64,000 nt of DNA from Pyrus communis (GCF_963583255.1 NC_084805.1:4233060-4297059); one strand, 5' to 3'. Counted from the first letter of the stretch, positions 11,085 through 22,752 are shown. Translations and numbers: made by a program. The notes: generated by a model not told the origin, from the sequence alone.

Positions 11085-13886
11085 ATGTGGGATTCTGAGA
11101 CTGAGTTGGTTGGAGGAAGAGATTATGGGAATGGAGTTCTGAGTTCTACCAAGCAGAGTGTTAAGACTGATGGCTTTGAGCTCAAAGGCAACTCTTGGTA
11201 TGTACTACGAACTCTCAGATTATTACATTAATTAATTAATTAATTAAAGTCTGATTAAGCGAGATGTTAATCGTCCATCATGCATGCTTGGTTTTGCATA
11301 AATTTGATAGGATATCAATTAGAAAAGTTGATTAAATTATTTAGTGGGTTTGTTTGTTTGTTTAAATTAATAGGTATGTTGCAACTGATATCCCAAGTGA
11401 CCTGCTGGTTCAAGTTGGGGATGTCAATTTTCACTTGCACAAGGTAAAGTATGCTAATTCTATTGCACAAATGCTTAAAACTTCACTTCATTCAAACACC
11501 TGAATTCTTTCTGGTCTAATAATTTTGTTACTGGTAAATATTGAGGCAATGAAATTTTGTGTCTGTGTTGTTCAAGTATCCCCTGCTTTCTAGGAGTGGA
11601 AAGATCAACAGAGTTATGTATGAATTACGCGACCCGGACTTGAGTAAGATGGTTTTGGATGATGTTCCTGGTGGACCGGAGGCCTTCGAGCTAGCTGCGA
11701 AATTCTGCTATGGAATTGCAGTTGACCTAACAGCAGCAAATATTTCAGGCCTGAGATGTGCTGCAGAGTACCTTGAAATGACAGAGGACTTGGAAGAAGG
11801 CAACCTTATTTTCAAAACCGAGGCATTTCTTAGCTATGTGGTTTTATCCTCATGGAGAGACTCCATTGTTGTGTTGAAGAGCTGTGAGAAGCTGTCACCG
11901 TGGGCAGAAAACCTTCAAATTGTCCGAAGATGCAGCGAGTCTATTGCCTGGAAAGCTTGTGCTAATCCGAAAGGGATAAGATGGGCATACACCGGAAAGC
12001 CAACAAAAGTTTCTAGCCCAAACTGGGGTGACATGAAGGACTCAAGTCCAAGTAGAAGCCAGCACGTCCCTCCCGATTGGTGGTTTGAAGATGTTTCAAT
12101 TCTTAGGATTGATCACTTTGTCAGGGTTATCACCGCAATTAAGGTAAAGGGGATGAGATTTGAACTGATTGGAGCTTCAATTATGCACTACGCATCTAAG
12201 TGGCTTCCAGGTTTGATCAACGAAGGAACGGGTGCTGCAGATGAAGGAAGCAACAGCAGCAATAGTAAAAGTAATAGTGGCAGTAGTTGGAAAGGTGGAC
12301 TTCATATGATTGTGGCAGGAAATAAAGATGAGCCTTCAAATGTTCTGGCCAAAAATCAACGGATGATCATTGAGAGCCTTATCAGCATAATTCCACCACA
12401 GAAGGATAGTGTCTCGTGCAGCTTCCTGCTCCGGCTTTTGAGAATGGCAAACATGTTGAAAGTAGCACCTGCTTTGGTTACTGAGTTGGAAAAACGGGTG
12501 GGAATGCAGTTCGAACAGGCTACATTGGCGGATCTTCTTATTCCTTCGTACAATAAATGTGAAACTATGTACGACGTGGATCTTGTTCAAAGGCTTCTGG
12601 AGCACTTTCTGATTCAGGAACAGACAGAAATTTCGAGTCCAAGCCCACAATCTTTTCCTGGGAAGCACTATGATGACCCTCAAAGGGGTACCGGGCCAAA
12701 TGCTAAGATGAGGGTAGCTAGGCTTGTCGATAGTTATCTTACAGAGGTGTCCAGAGATAGAAGCCTCTCCCTAACAAAGTTTCAGGTGCTGGCAGAAGCT
12801 TTGCCCGAATCTGCAAGGATCTGCGATGATGGACTTTATAGAGCAATCGATTCCTATCTTAAGGTACCTCCTCCTCCCGAAATTACATGCACGTTTTGAA
12901 TATACAATGAAGGGGAAAAAATAGATATAAAGTTTGCTACATAGAGAAATGTATCACTCACATTATTTAGTGCAGAGAACAATCTTATTACTGGCCTTTG
13001 AACAATGGATGTATGCTTGTTCTTAGCTTGCATAACGATGGGAGAGCGTTATTGATTTGAATATTTGAACTCTTTATTGCTAATTAGCTAGTAAGTTTAC
13101 ATTTTCAGAGGTGAATGATTATGAGTTCTACCGATATGTATAGCGAGCACTGCCAGTCAGCTTTTGTGATCATGAGTTGAAAGCACAACTCAACAATATC
13201 ATTTTCCACTGGTTTATATAATTCATGAACAATCATTGGGAAATTATTTTAGTTTTTTCTCATAAATCGTTACACCATTTTTGTCGATGAATTGCTTCAG
13301 ATTAAGATTTCTCATCACTTTATCAATTTAACAGGCGCATCCAACACTTTCTGAGCACGAAAGGAAGAGGCTTTGCCGGGTGATGGATTGCCAAAAGCTA
13401 TCAATTGATGCCTGCATGCATGCTGCCCAAAATGAAAGGCTCCCACTGAGAGTGGTAGTGCAAGTCCTTTTCTCTGAACAAGTTAAAATAAGCAATGCAT
13501 TAGCCACAAACTCCCTCAAAGAAGCTGGAGACTCTCAGTATCAGCCAATGGTTTCCAATCGAAAAACACTACTGGAAGGGACCCCGCAGTCATTCCAAGA
13601 AGGATGGGCTGCCGCTAAAAAAGACATTAACACGGTGAAATTTGAACTGGAGAGTGTGAAAGCTAAGTACCTAGAGCTCCAGCATGACATGGAGAATTTG
13701 CAGAGACAGTTTGATAAGATGTCAAAGCACAAACAGACATCAGCATGGAGCAGTGGGTGGAAGAAACTAAGCAAGCTCACAAAGAACACAAATCTAGAGA
13801 ACCAGAACATCGGGCCGGAGCACACAACGGCTGCAGATCATCTGAGTAGAAAGACACCTAGGAGGTGGAGAAATTCCATCTCCTGA
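11085..13886 (+). CDS. NPH3: NPH3 phototropic signalling protein (BTB-NPH3 family)
   Basis: The coding exons are 11085-11197, 11374-11443, 11577-12863 and 13335-13886, all with GT..AG introns. They give 673 residues in one frame. NPH3 is the plasma-membrane-associated partner of phototropin photoreceptors. It is a substrate adaptor for CUL3 ubiquitin ligases and is needed for phototropism. The order seen is a short N-terminus starting [17 protein letters not shown], a BTB/POZ domain (about residues 50-150, with [18 protein letters not shown]), the NPH3 domain (from [17 protein letters not shown], about 226, to about 545), a coiled coil (about 581-620) and the C-terminus RRWRNSIS. That C-terminus matches the 14-3-3 binding site of Arabidopsis NPH3; the phosphorylatable Ser would be residue 671 here. 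Arabidopsis NPH3 has 746 residues; this one is shorter mainly in Ser/Gly/Asn-rich linkers. An unspliced read of exon 3 would end 12 codons into the intron at 12899. I am confident of orthology to NPH3 rather than to RPT2 or other family members. Confidence 0.95.
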
Positions 13887-14595
13887 AAATAAGAAATGAT
13901 TGAACGAAAGAGATTTACATCTACATGTTTGACTATGTGTTCCAAAGGTTTTCTTTAATTGTTTGAGGGTTTTTCTTTTTTTCATTTATTTCAACAGGAA
14001 TTGGAGATCTCTTTTCTGTAGCAATTGTTCCCAGAGCCTAGCTGATGAACATCAGTATCACTGAAATTTGATTGTATTATGGGATTGTTTTCTTCTTGTG
14101 TCAATGCTAATAACTGTTTGTTTTTTCTTTTTCAATGGGGAAGGAACAGACTGAATTATCCGAATTCAGAGAGAGTGCATTTCTTGATTGATTTATTTAT
14201 TGTTACAAATGATATTATATGCTAACAACATAGATAATCCACCACTTTTTTCTTTCTTGTTTTAATTTAAATTTTTTCACACTTTTTTTTTTAATTTGTT
14301 GTAGAGACAGTTAATTGAGATTACCTCTTCGTCAACAGTTGTGTGCAAGACATCAACCCTCTCCCAAAGGAGAAATGACCGTTGCACCCAAAAACTCCCC
14401 ACGCGTCCCCCTCTACTAGATTTTATTAATAATACGAATTAAAAAAGAAAAGCAAAACAAGCGGGGGACTTTTAAGTCGAAGAACCAATTAAGTTCGAAT
14501 TGCAATGCAATAGAGTCCTTATCTAGAGCAAGAGTTTATGTCAAACACCTAATGTGGACATCAAAGTTCATATGATTGATAATGAATATAATTTA
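13887..14595 (+). other. 3' flank of NPH3, no further gene
   Basis: T-rich sequence after the stop is consistent with a 3' untranslated region to about 14120. No polyadenylation site can be fixed. The rest is AT-rich with no coding signal up to the MITE at 14596. Confidence 0.5.
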
Positions 14596-14740
14596 GGGAG
14601 TTTTAATGAAACACTCACGGTACTATTCACTTTTAATGAAAAACCACATTTTTACCTTTTTCTAGTATTATTCACTACACCTTTATTTGTCATTTTTCAT
14701 TAAAACTAAAGTTTTTTTTAGACTTTTCGTTAGTTTTCCT
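14596..14740. mobile_element. 145-bp MITE with 9-bp TSD (Mutator-like)
   Basis: The ends are imperfect inverted repeats: GGGAGTTTTAATGAAAC at the left and, reverse-complemented from the right, AGGAAAACTAACGAAAAG. The element is flanked on both sides by an exact 9-bp duplication TATAATTTA (14587-14595 and 14741-14749). A 9-bp TSD points to the Mutator superfamily. The internal words GTACTATTCAC and TAATGAAAAACCACATTTTTAC are, to my memory, very common in apple and pear DNA. Confidence 0.85.
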
Positions 14741-14949
14741 TATAATTTAGGACTCTTAATTATATTCAATACTCTACACATAGATTTCCGAATCATATCT
14801 TATAGTATTCTCCTTCTTTATCGAAGGTGGACATCCGTTGTTGTACACTTACATGTCGTAAAGTCTAAGATCCCAACAATGCGTGGAAAAAACCCTAGAG
14901 TTATGACGCATCATTAAATGATCAAAGATGTCACCAAAATTGCGGTGTC

Positions 14950-15350
14950 TCAGATTTAAGGACTAATTGTATTATTGCAATTTTGGAGTTACTTATTTGA
15001 CATGTCAATGAAGACTTCCATATAAGAATTCTCCTTTAAACGCGTTTAGTGAATTCATTCTCTATGGAGCATCTACATACTTATCTTGGTGTCTTTCGCA
15101 CCAATGACTCGAGACTAGTCATTCTCACAAGTGAGAAAGCTACGTATCTTAGCGGATTCTCAATGCTCAATTAATAATTCTATGACCAGGAACATTCAAG
15201 ATATGTGTTTGAGAGAAAAATGTCTCATGAATCTAATGCGTTTAGATTACAATCTCTCTACTAATCCTTAGACTTTATTTGTTTAAGTGTAAAACTATTA
15301 ATGAAACAGCTGTAAACAATATCGTTTGCCCTTTGATTATGATCTCTCTG
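14950..15350 (+). repeat. Dispersed repeat, diverged copy 2
   Basis: This is colinear with the repeat at 5600-6000 (shared CAATTAATAATTCTATGA and flanking blocks). This copy holds extra blocks, such as ACTCGAGACTAGTCATTCTC and GTGAGAAAGCTACGTATC. It is probably LTR-element sequence, but neither element end was identified. It abuts the 5' side of the RFC1 fragment, which may explain that fragment's truncation. Confidence 0.5.
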
Positions 15351-15470
15351 TTACATATTCCTTGAACCTTATTGTTTTCTATTTTTGATCAAGGTGCGCA
15401 AAATATGTAAAACAATTAGGTTGATGATCAGTTGTAAATCCATCTTCTGTGTAAAAACAAATTATCAGGA

Positions 15471-16970
15471 TGAAGCTGTGCAGGAAGCTGTGGAGTTCAG
15501 AAGACGTACTCCATCAGTCAGGATGACTGTGATACTATTGTGGAGTTATCCAAATATGAGGTAACCCTTGGTGCAGGCTTGGTTGTTGCTATACTGCTCC
15601 ACAATTTTCCTAGTTTTCTCATTGATAAGCTATGTACCAGGGGCATCGAAATCCGCTAGATGGCATACTGCCTGCTGTCAAAGCAGCTCTGAGAAAAACA
15701 TACAAAGAAGGAAGCAAAACAAGGATTGTACGTGATGCGGATTTTGTCACTACTCCTGGAATGATAAAGGCCGCTAAGAAGCGGACTGCTGCTCTTTTAG
15801 AACCATCTGATGCTGTGACTGGGGAGAACAATGATGACACTTTGGTTCAGAGTGAAGATGAAAATTCGTCAGATACAGAAGACTGGGGTAATTTTTCTGT
15901 CATCATTTTGCTGGGACTGCTTTAGTTTAAGGCAATTTTTCACAACCATAAATGGCCATTTTGTTCTGCACTGTATTTTGTGAAAAGGTGTTGCCTTAAG
16001 ATGTTTCTGGAACAGAAAGCTCTATCATTGTTATGCTGTAAAATAAAATTGGCGTATGCTAACATGTTTTACCCCATAAGAAATGGAGGGCATGTTCCAT
16101 GGTATCTAGGATTCTAAAATAATAGAAAGGAAAGGTGTAAACCTTATATGGTGGTTATACAATTAAAACACAAACAAAAGAGTTGGCTAACCATTGGAGA
16201 TCAAGCGAAGAGGATGTAGGTTGCAGCAACACCAAAGCCTTTTACAAAGCACCTAACTGGATACAACTACTTTATGGGAAGCATCTATTGTGTATCTAGG
16301 GTTTGCAGGGACCTTAGTATTTATGCTGGCTAAGGCAAAGGCATTAAGGTTCCGTCCATAAATCCCAAATCCTATTTTTTTAGCTTATCAATTAGGTATC
16401 ATAATCACATAAAACCAATGACTTTTTCAATCTTACTTTTATTACAAGACACCAACTACAAGATTGATAGATCAAATCACAATGTCTACATTAATCTCCA
16501 ATATTACATTCATATTGAAACTTACTCGGCAATGAATTAAATTATGTTATTAGGGTTGTAACGCAAGGTAGATTCCTTCTGGATTCTAACTATTCTGGTT
16601 GACCATCTGACTTGTTGGTGCTCACTTAGTGATTGTTCTTCTCACAATGTGTCAGGAGGTTCTGCTGTTGGTGAGAAGCTGCAAAAGGAACTGCTAAGTT
16701 TGAACTCAAAACGTAACTGATACTATCCTACATGGATGCGACCAAATTTAAACGAGCATTCTCATGCTATTTAAATATATGTTATTCCAGAATGCATGAT
16801 TTTTGTGTTTGTTCATACCACGTAGCAGTGCAAGTACAATTTGATTTGAAGGGTACGCCAAATACAAGTGCAAAGAAGACCAGCTCGCCGAGGAAGAGGT
16901 GGTTCTGCTGCTGCCGTTGAGAAGAAAAGGTGGCCGAGGTTCAGGAGCTGGTGCCAAGGGAAAGAGATGA
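15471..16970 (+). pseudogene. RFC1: Replication factor C subunit 1, 3'-terminal fragment (pseudogene)
   Basis: Four exon-like blocks match the C-terminal end of plant RFC1, the large clamp-loader subunit that loads PCNA: about 15471-15560 (QDDCDTIVELSKYE), 15641-15887 (GHRNPLDGILPAVKAAL, TYKEGSKTRIVRDADFVTTP, KKRTAALLEPSDAV, DENSSDTEDWG), 16656-16712 (GSAVGEKLQKELLSLNSK) and about 16829-16970 (VQVQFDLKGTPNTSAKKTSS, then a Gly/Arg/Lys-rich tail). GT and AG dinucleotides at the block edges are preserved. The tail is broken: continuing in frame gives PRKRWFCCCR and a stop. The expected GRGGSAAAVEKK and KGGRGSGAGAKGKR segments lie in the other two frames, so two indels are needed. All upstream exons (BRCT, AAA+ and collar regions) are absent, replaced by repeat DNA. 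Because introns persist, it came from genomic duplication, not retroposition. Confidence 0.85.
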
Positions 16971-17743
16971 ATGGGATGAAAGAAGAGATGAAACTTTTCC
17001 TTGCTGTGCTGTTGGCACGTTTTATAAGCGAACGTAAATAGATATTTGCTCCGTACATGAACATTTTTGGTAGGAGAGGAATGGTAGGATTTCCGGTTTT
17101 AGCGTCGGTTTGCAAGGTTGATGTTTATACTGATACTATTGAGCTCTAGTTTTAGTGTCGTTTTTAGCGCTTTAGAAATGTGTAGACAAGTTGGCTAGAG
17201 CAGTTACTTTTCATCTTCATTCCAAATTCAAATAGCTCTTTACGTAATTTAATTTAAATTAAATTAGAATATCGCTCAACTAACATTTTCATAATAGAAA
17301 GGTGAAATGCCAAATGTTTGGAGAAATGGGCCATAGCCGGTAATTGGTAAGTGTCGAAAGATTTTCTTATAATTGAGCAAGAGCAAGGATACACCACACC
17401 ACAATATTATATGGAAATTGATCATGACAAAATTATTCAATTTTTCTTCGTTTTACACAAATTATATTGATAAATGACTAAAGTTGCCGGCAAAATACTT
17501 GTAGCTCAATTGACTAATAACATTCTATCAACACTGCAACACCAAACGATTGAGGTCCCCAAAACAGATCTAGCTAGAGGGATCCAATGAATCCACCTTT
17601 ATTTAACTGCATTTGGAAACTATAATAATATCATACAATAGCAAGTTAGTGCCAAGATATATTGGCAGATGCCAACTTATAATATATAAAAGACATACAT
17701 AATATATATATATATTTATTTATGTGTGTATATATTGATGGTT
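16971..17743. other. Intergenic, nothing recognised
   Basis: AT-rich DNA with TA repeats near 17700-17715. No coding or repeat signal I can support. Confidence 0.5.
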
Positions 17744-18115
17744 TTAAGGGGTGGTTGGGGTGGTAGTGGTAATTGAAGGTGGAGAGACGATGGGGAAAGT
17801 AAGAAGTGGAGGGAAATCTGGAAGTGAAGTAATAGGGGGAGGCAACCTGTATTCTGGCCAAAGTGGTGTGGGTGGCAGAAAAGGAAGGTCGATTGTGGGT
17901 GGCAGAGGAGGAGAGTTGAGTGTGGGTAGCAGAGGTGGAAAGTTGAGTGTGGGTGGCTCAGGTGGAAAGTTGAGGTTTGGAATATTAATATTGGGCACAT
18001 TATAAGGAAAGGTTGGTGCTAAGAGTTTTCGAGGGGCGGCGCCGCCCAAGGCTGAAGAAATTAATAATGTGAAGAGGATAGAAGTGACAAACAACCACTT
18101 CCAGTTATATGCCAT
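17744..18115 (-). CDS. Small secreted proline-rich protein (copy 1)
   Basis: A single exon encodes 123 residues from the ATG at 18115. An in-frame ATG eight codons further upstream (18139) is possible but would put charged residues before the signal peptide, so I prefer the inner start. The N-terminus MAYNWKWLFVTSILFTLLIS is a clear signal peptide, followed by an APRKLLAP motif. The mature part is built of short Pro/Leu/Asn/Phe repeats such as LNFPPEPPT, LNFPPLLPT and LNSPPLPPT. A cell-wall or apoplastic role is inferred from secretion and composition only; no enzyme motif is present. The same layout occurs in the neighbour at 21418-21822, on the same strand and about 3.3 kb away, so the two look like tandem paralogues. 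A TATA box lies at 18227-18234. Confidence 0.8.
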   Translation of the reverse strand: MAYNWKWLFVTSILFTLLISSALGGAAPRKLLAPTFPYNVPNINIPNLNFPPEPPTLNFPPLLPTLNSPPLPPTIDLPFLPPTPLWPEYRLPPPITSLPDFPPLLTFPIVSPPSITTTTPTTP

Positions 18116-18226
18116 TTTAGACTTGTGATGTGGAACCAAACCAAAGGGAGTGAGCTCGAATTAGCTAATTCACGAGGAAACTCAACAAGGTTAACTTGAG
18201 GTAGAGAAAACCCAGGAGATGGTGAA

Positions 18227-18234
18227 TTTATATA
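18227..18234 (-). promoter_or_regulatory. Putative TATA box of proline-rich gene 1
   Basis: The minus strand reads TATATAAA about 112 bases upstream of the preferred ATG, a plausible spacing for a plant TATA box plus a leader of about 80 bases. Confidence 0.5.
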
Positions 18235-20092
18235 CGAATGGTTGAAACCTAGTGGTTTTAATTTGGACCCCCCCGAAAAAAATGGAGTAAAGGTTTGGTA
18301 GTTTGATGGGGTACCATCGAATTTATATTTGGTTTTTAATGCTGTAATATTCTGATATGGGTGTAAATGAGTAAGACACATATGTCAGATGCAGGTTTCG
18401 GTCAAATTTAAGAATAGCAGCAGCAAAAGTACCAATAATTTGCACACCGCTCCTGTTGACCCTATAAATCACAGAGACTACTTGGTGTACATGCTGAAAT
18501 AATTAAGGAGCTAATTACGTTTTTAGGCAGTTAATTGCTAATGTAGGCGTATCGGTTTGCTACCGAACTCGATTGGGCGAATAGTTTGAATGTAATGCAT
18601 GTGGTCAAATGTGCTTTTGACTCCTGACTTGAGCGATTTCGGCCGAGAAATGAACACGGTAGGTTTTGAATTGTATAACTTGAAGACAAGGTTATGCAAC
18701 TCACTATGAAGCTCTGGATCTTGTGCACCGGGTTCAGCAACCTTGACTATATTGGTAAGAGTATAGGTCCGTCACTTGACTATATTGGTAAGAGTATAGG
18801 TCCGTCGAAATGGTATCTATAGGGACAAAAGTACTCAAAGGAAATAAGCGTCTTTATTGTAAAAGTAGTTTGGCCGTCGCGGTATGTCGAACTCTGAATA
18901 TAACTTGGGAGTATCCAATCATGAAAACACTTCATTTTGCCGAGAAGGCTAATGAAGTGACCTTGTTCGGCCAAAAACTTTTCACCAAAGACGTGAGATA
19001 TATAATTAGTCGAACTTGGGAAACTTGTTGTTTAACTAAACTGTTAAGACTCCTAAGACGAACTGTTGCCTCTGAAATACTTCGTTTAACTACTTAGTAT
19101 TTTTCTCAGAAAAATGAGATAATTTATGTAAAGCGCTGATTTGTATATTGAGTTGAGACCTCTTTACACTGCAAATCCTTGTATATTTGTAGAGACAAAT
19201 TGTTTGATGCCCAAGTCGTACTGCAGAGTCTGACGGCATTACAACGCATCAAGTCCTCGTACTGCATGGACTGACGGCGTTACAATTCCTTGGAATATTA
19301 TCTCGATATACTCGAAATCACCTCCAATTTCCTCATAACCAATCCAACTTTTGTTATCTTAATGCAATTTGCTACTAGACCTATATTCCACGTAGACACC
19401 AACTTTTGAAATAATCTTCAATATTATCTTGACAGTCGACCTTTTCTTGATAATTTGCTCATCAGACTACCAAGATAATTTCCCCATGGTCAGTAAAGCC
19501 TTATCTTGATATTCTAAAACCCGATAGCATCTCAATCTCCAAGACTCTTTAATTATCCATTCAATTTTAAGATAATTTTCAATAACTCCTCAGATAAAAC
19601 CATAATTATTAAAACCATAATATCTAGAAAAATTATTAAAAATCACATTGACCGGTCGATAGTGAAAAAAATCGTGTCCAAACAGTTGCATTGGAAACTT
19701 TGTAGTTGGCAGTTATCTATTTATTATCATTGTCCCTCTTGGTTTATCCAATTATAAGAAGTTCATTGTCTCGGTTTTCATTTTAATTTTCCAAGTTATT
19801 CTACTTAATTTTAGTGGTTAAAAGTGGTTGTTCTATCTTAGTGTGGAAGTTGAATATAAAGAAATGACTAAGGGACTTTGTAAACTTTTGTGGTTAGGGA
19901 GGTTTGTCACAAAATTGGGTTTCTGATTGTGTGGTGAATCCATATGGCGACAATAAAATTGCAAATAACATTGCTCATAATTTAGTTCCGTACTAAGCAT
20001 GTTAAGGTGGTCATATATTTCATTTAAGAGAAGCGAGAAGATTAGATTGTTCAATTCAGTTTGTGAATCAAAAGACCAACTTGCTGATATCC
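18235..20092. other. Intergenic with small local duplications
   Basis: No gene recognised. A 33-bp tandem duplication lies at 18742-18806. Near 19215-19292 there is a second, imperfect pair of ~38-bp units sharing GTACTGCA and CTGACGGC..TTACA. The open frames seen here are short and have no recognisable family. Confidence 0.5.
18742..18806. repeat. 33-bp perfect tandem duplication
   Basis: The unit CTTGACTATATTGGTAAGAG continuing to GGTCCGTC occurs twice head to tail, at 18742-18774 and 18775-18806, with no mismatch over 32 bases. It is a recent local duplication. Confidence 0.9.
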
Positions 20093-20095
20093 TAA

Positions 20096-20657
20096 GGTCA
20101 TCTCCAACCAAAGGGTCCAGAGGGCCCAAAATAACCTAAAAACCGTCTCCAACCGAGGGCTAGGCCAAATGACTCGTGGGCCCCACGGAATCTGAAAGGG
20201 TTAAAGGGCCAACCGGCTGGCCCAATCCAGCCAGCCCCAGGCCAAGCTGGATTTTGCATTATTAATACTTTAGTGTCGGATATATCTGATAGTATTGTCA
20301 TCTGTTTTTTCTTTTTTTTGAGCCAAATTTTTTTAAAAAAATTCCTCATTTTTTCCTATAAATACCTAAGCCAATCCTACACCATTTCTCACATAATTTT
20401 TACCCTTTTTTAAATTTAAGTTGTTTTAGTTTTTAGATTTAAGTTGTTGTAGTTTTTAAATTTAAATAATAAATTATGTTTGGCCCTCGGTTGGAGACGG
20501 TTTTTTGTGACAGGGCTAAAACGAGCCCTATGGTCCTTTGGCCCTCAGTTGGAGATGGAGGCAAATATGATCATGTATTGTTCATTAAAATATTAATATC
20601 TTGGAGAGCCAGAAGGCTAAAACGAGCCCCTTAGCCACTCTTTGATTGGAGATGGCC
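20096..20657. mobile_element. Tourist/PIF-Harbinger-like MITE, 562 bp, TAA TSD
   Basis: The left end GGTCATCTCCAACCAAAGG and the reverse complement of the right end, GGCCATCTCCAATCAAAGA, form a terminal inverted repeat. Both flanks are TAA (20093-20095, 20658-20660), the classic 3-bp TSD of PIF/Harbinger elements. Inside are repeats of the ends (CGTCTCCAACCGAGGGC; GCCCTCGGTTGGAGACGG), so the element has nested inverted repeats. A related copy is at 32641-33428. Confidence 0.85.
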
Positions 20658-20660
20658 TAA

Positions 20661-21417
20661 CGAAAACAGTTTCAAGTAAAGCGCTCTACAACTCACTTTT
20701 ATAATTTCATGGAAATTAGGTATCCTATTATATTTATAATGACCTGTAAAGTCCTCTTGTATATATACTAGCATATGGACACACACAAAGTGTGTGAGAA
20801 AATTTTTTATTTTTGTTTTTGAAATAGAAGGAGAGAGGAAGGGAGTGATAGAGAACGTGGGAGTGGGATGTTTTTTTTTTTTTTTATAATTAGAAATATG
20901 TTAAGATTATATGTAGGTGAGGCTTTGAAAAAAAAACAACAAAATTTGGTTGTGTGAAATTACATTTATGCCCCATATTTCTTATTCATGTTCTGTTTTA
21001 ATTAGAGAGTTAAATCGGTAATTTCATGAAGTTTTGGTTGACAATGAGTGTTTTATTAATTAGTAGAGATACTTCCACTGTAGATAGGAATAAGATATCA
21101 GAAATTTACATAAACTTAAATTTCGCATGGCGAAGTATATGAAGAAAACAAATTAGGTTATAGGTTCGATTTCACATTATAAAAACAAAGCACAAATGAA
21201 CTTGAAATATGTATATGTATAACAACACACCAAATCAAGCTTCATTGGACATAAAGCATATCAAAGCATACAGTACATATTATAATGATAGAAATACTTA
21301 ACCAATACCGTGCATAAACAAAAGCATATTAATAAAAAGAGAAAATGAAGATCCAATCCAACAGTAGCTAGTCAGCTAGCGTTGCTGCGTCTGCATGTGC
21401 GAACATATATGCATGAC
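20661..21417. other. Intergenic, nothing recognised
   Basis: AT-rich DNA with a poly-T run at 20870-20885. No coding signal. The right part is probably the 3' side of the proline-rich gene that ends at 21418. Confidence 0.45.
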
Positions 21418-21822
21418 TTACGGTTTACGGGCTGCAGGTGGTGGAGAGAAAAATGGGAAAGAGGGAATTACGGTAGGGATAATGGTTGGGAGTACTGTGG
21501 GAAAGTTTGGTGGCAGTGGAGGCAGTGTAACCTTAGGGATTGTAGTAGGGAAATTGGGAAGTGGAGGCAGCTGTGTCTGTGTGGAGCCGCCGCCGGTGGG
21601 ATTAGGTAGAGATGGTATTGGCAAGTTTGGCAAGTTTGGCAAGTTAGGCAATGTGGGTTGTGGCAGAGGAAGGAAAGGTGGCAGTGTTGTGCCAGGTTTA
21701 GGCAAAGACGGTGCAGTCGTCGTCTGGAGAAGATTGCGAGCCGCTACGGAGACATGGATGCTTGAAGAACACAGGATAATGAACAAGATGGCAGCAAAGA
21801 AGCAGTGCTTGTAATTGGCCAT
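21418..21822 (-). CDS. Small secreted proline-rich protein (copy 2)
   Basis: A single exon of 134 residues. It starts MANYKHCFFAAILFIILCSS, a signal peptide, then VAARNLLQT, which parallels APRKLLAP in the paralogue at 17744-18115. The mature chain has a perfect LPNLPNLPNLP run and many LPPLP-type steps (LPPLPNFPTTIPKVTLPPLP), ending FFSPPPAARKP. This resembles uncharacterised plant families of short extracellular Pro/Leu-rich proteins (PELPK-like in layout). Assignment to the wall or apoplast is inference. The same strand and the shared RxLL motif after the signal peptide support tandem duplication followed by rapid repeat divergence. Confidence 0.83.
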   Translation of the reverse strand: MANYKHCFFAAILFIILCSSSIHVSVAARNLLQTTTAPSLPKPGTTLPPFLPLPQPTLPNLPNLPNLPIPSLPNPTGGGSTQTQLPPLPNFPTTIPKVTLPPLPPNFPTVLPTIIPTVIPSFPFFSPPPAARKP

Positions 21823-21920
21823 TGATTCAAACTGATCGATCTAAAAGGTTTGGAAGTAATTCGAATGAGTAACTAAGTATATATGACCAGTTGAGTTAAT
21901 GTTGATGATGAGTTTGTGCA

Positions 21921-21930
21921 TGTATATATA
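21921..21930 (-). promoter_or_regulatory. Putative TATA box of proline-rich gene 2
   Basis: The minus strand reads TATATATACA about 100 bases upstream of the ATG at 21822. A weaker TATATA is at about 21878. Either could serve. Confidence 0.45.
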
Positions 21931-22610
21931 GCCAAGGAAATATATATTATATTTATTTTTTTCTATGGTTGTGCTGTTGTTGGTTTGCTCAAATATGGTT
22001 GGAAAAACTTGACATCATGACCCATGCATATTTGAGTTGTTAATTAGTTCACCTTCTTGTCCACTACTCGTCAATGAGATAGAGTCGGTCTCTTAAGTTG
22101 TTGGCTTCGGTTGCGGTTGGCTATATATAGCCAATTATGACTCACTACGCGCTCGTCTAGTCTAAAGATATATATTGCATGCAACGTAAGATTATTTCTT
22201 CCGCGGTAAAAAGTAGAGTTATTAGGTTATCTAATTTAGCTACTACGGCATCTTTTTGACAATCATGGAATCAAATCTTGACTTATATATTGCATTCTTT
22301 TATAAATTCATATTGAATTCAAAATTTTGTTCACTATTTATCGCTTAATACTACGATTTAATGATATTACTTTTTATTTGTAAGTGAAAGTATTACTTCG
22401 ATTTTATAGATGACAAACCAATGCTTATTCACCTACGATTAATATTTACAACCAACTGTTACACAATTTGTAACCAGTTAAATTTAGTTGTAACAACAAA
22501 ATCTACTTGCATCCAGTTAAATGTAGATTCTCATCACTTCCACACAACAATTCCATTTATCATTGCCTTCTTACAATTACTTCGATTTCGTACAATTACT
22601 TGGATTCAAA

Positions 22611-22752
22611 GGGCAATGTTATCCACATATTCATTTTTACTTCTCACACACGTCTTTTAATTTTTGACCGTCGGATTAAATAAATTGAAAAAGATCAATA
22701 GCAAAAAATTAATAAGAGTGTAGAAAGTAAAAATGTATAAATAGCAGCCTCC
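22611..22752. mobile_element. MITE of the same family as 40284-40431
   Basis: This shares the left arm (TTACTTCTCACACAC then TTTTAATTTT..GACCGTCGGAT) and the right arm (AGAAAGTAAAAATG..ATAAATAGCA) with the copy at 40284-40431. The flanking duplication has eroded (GGATTCAAA versus TTCACAAA), so the ends are approximate. Confidence 0.65.
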
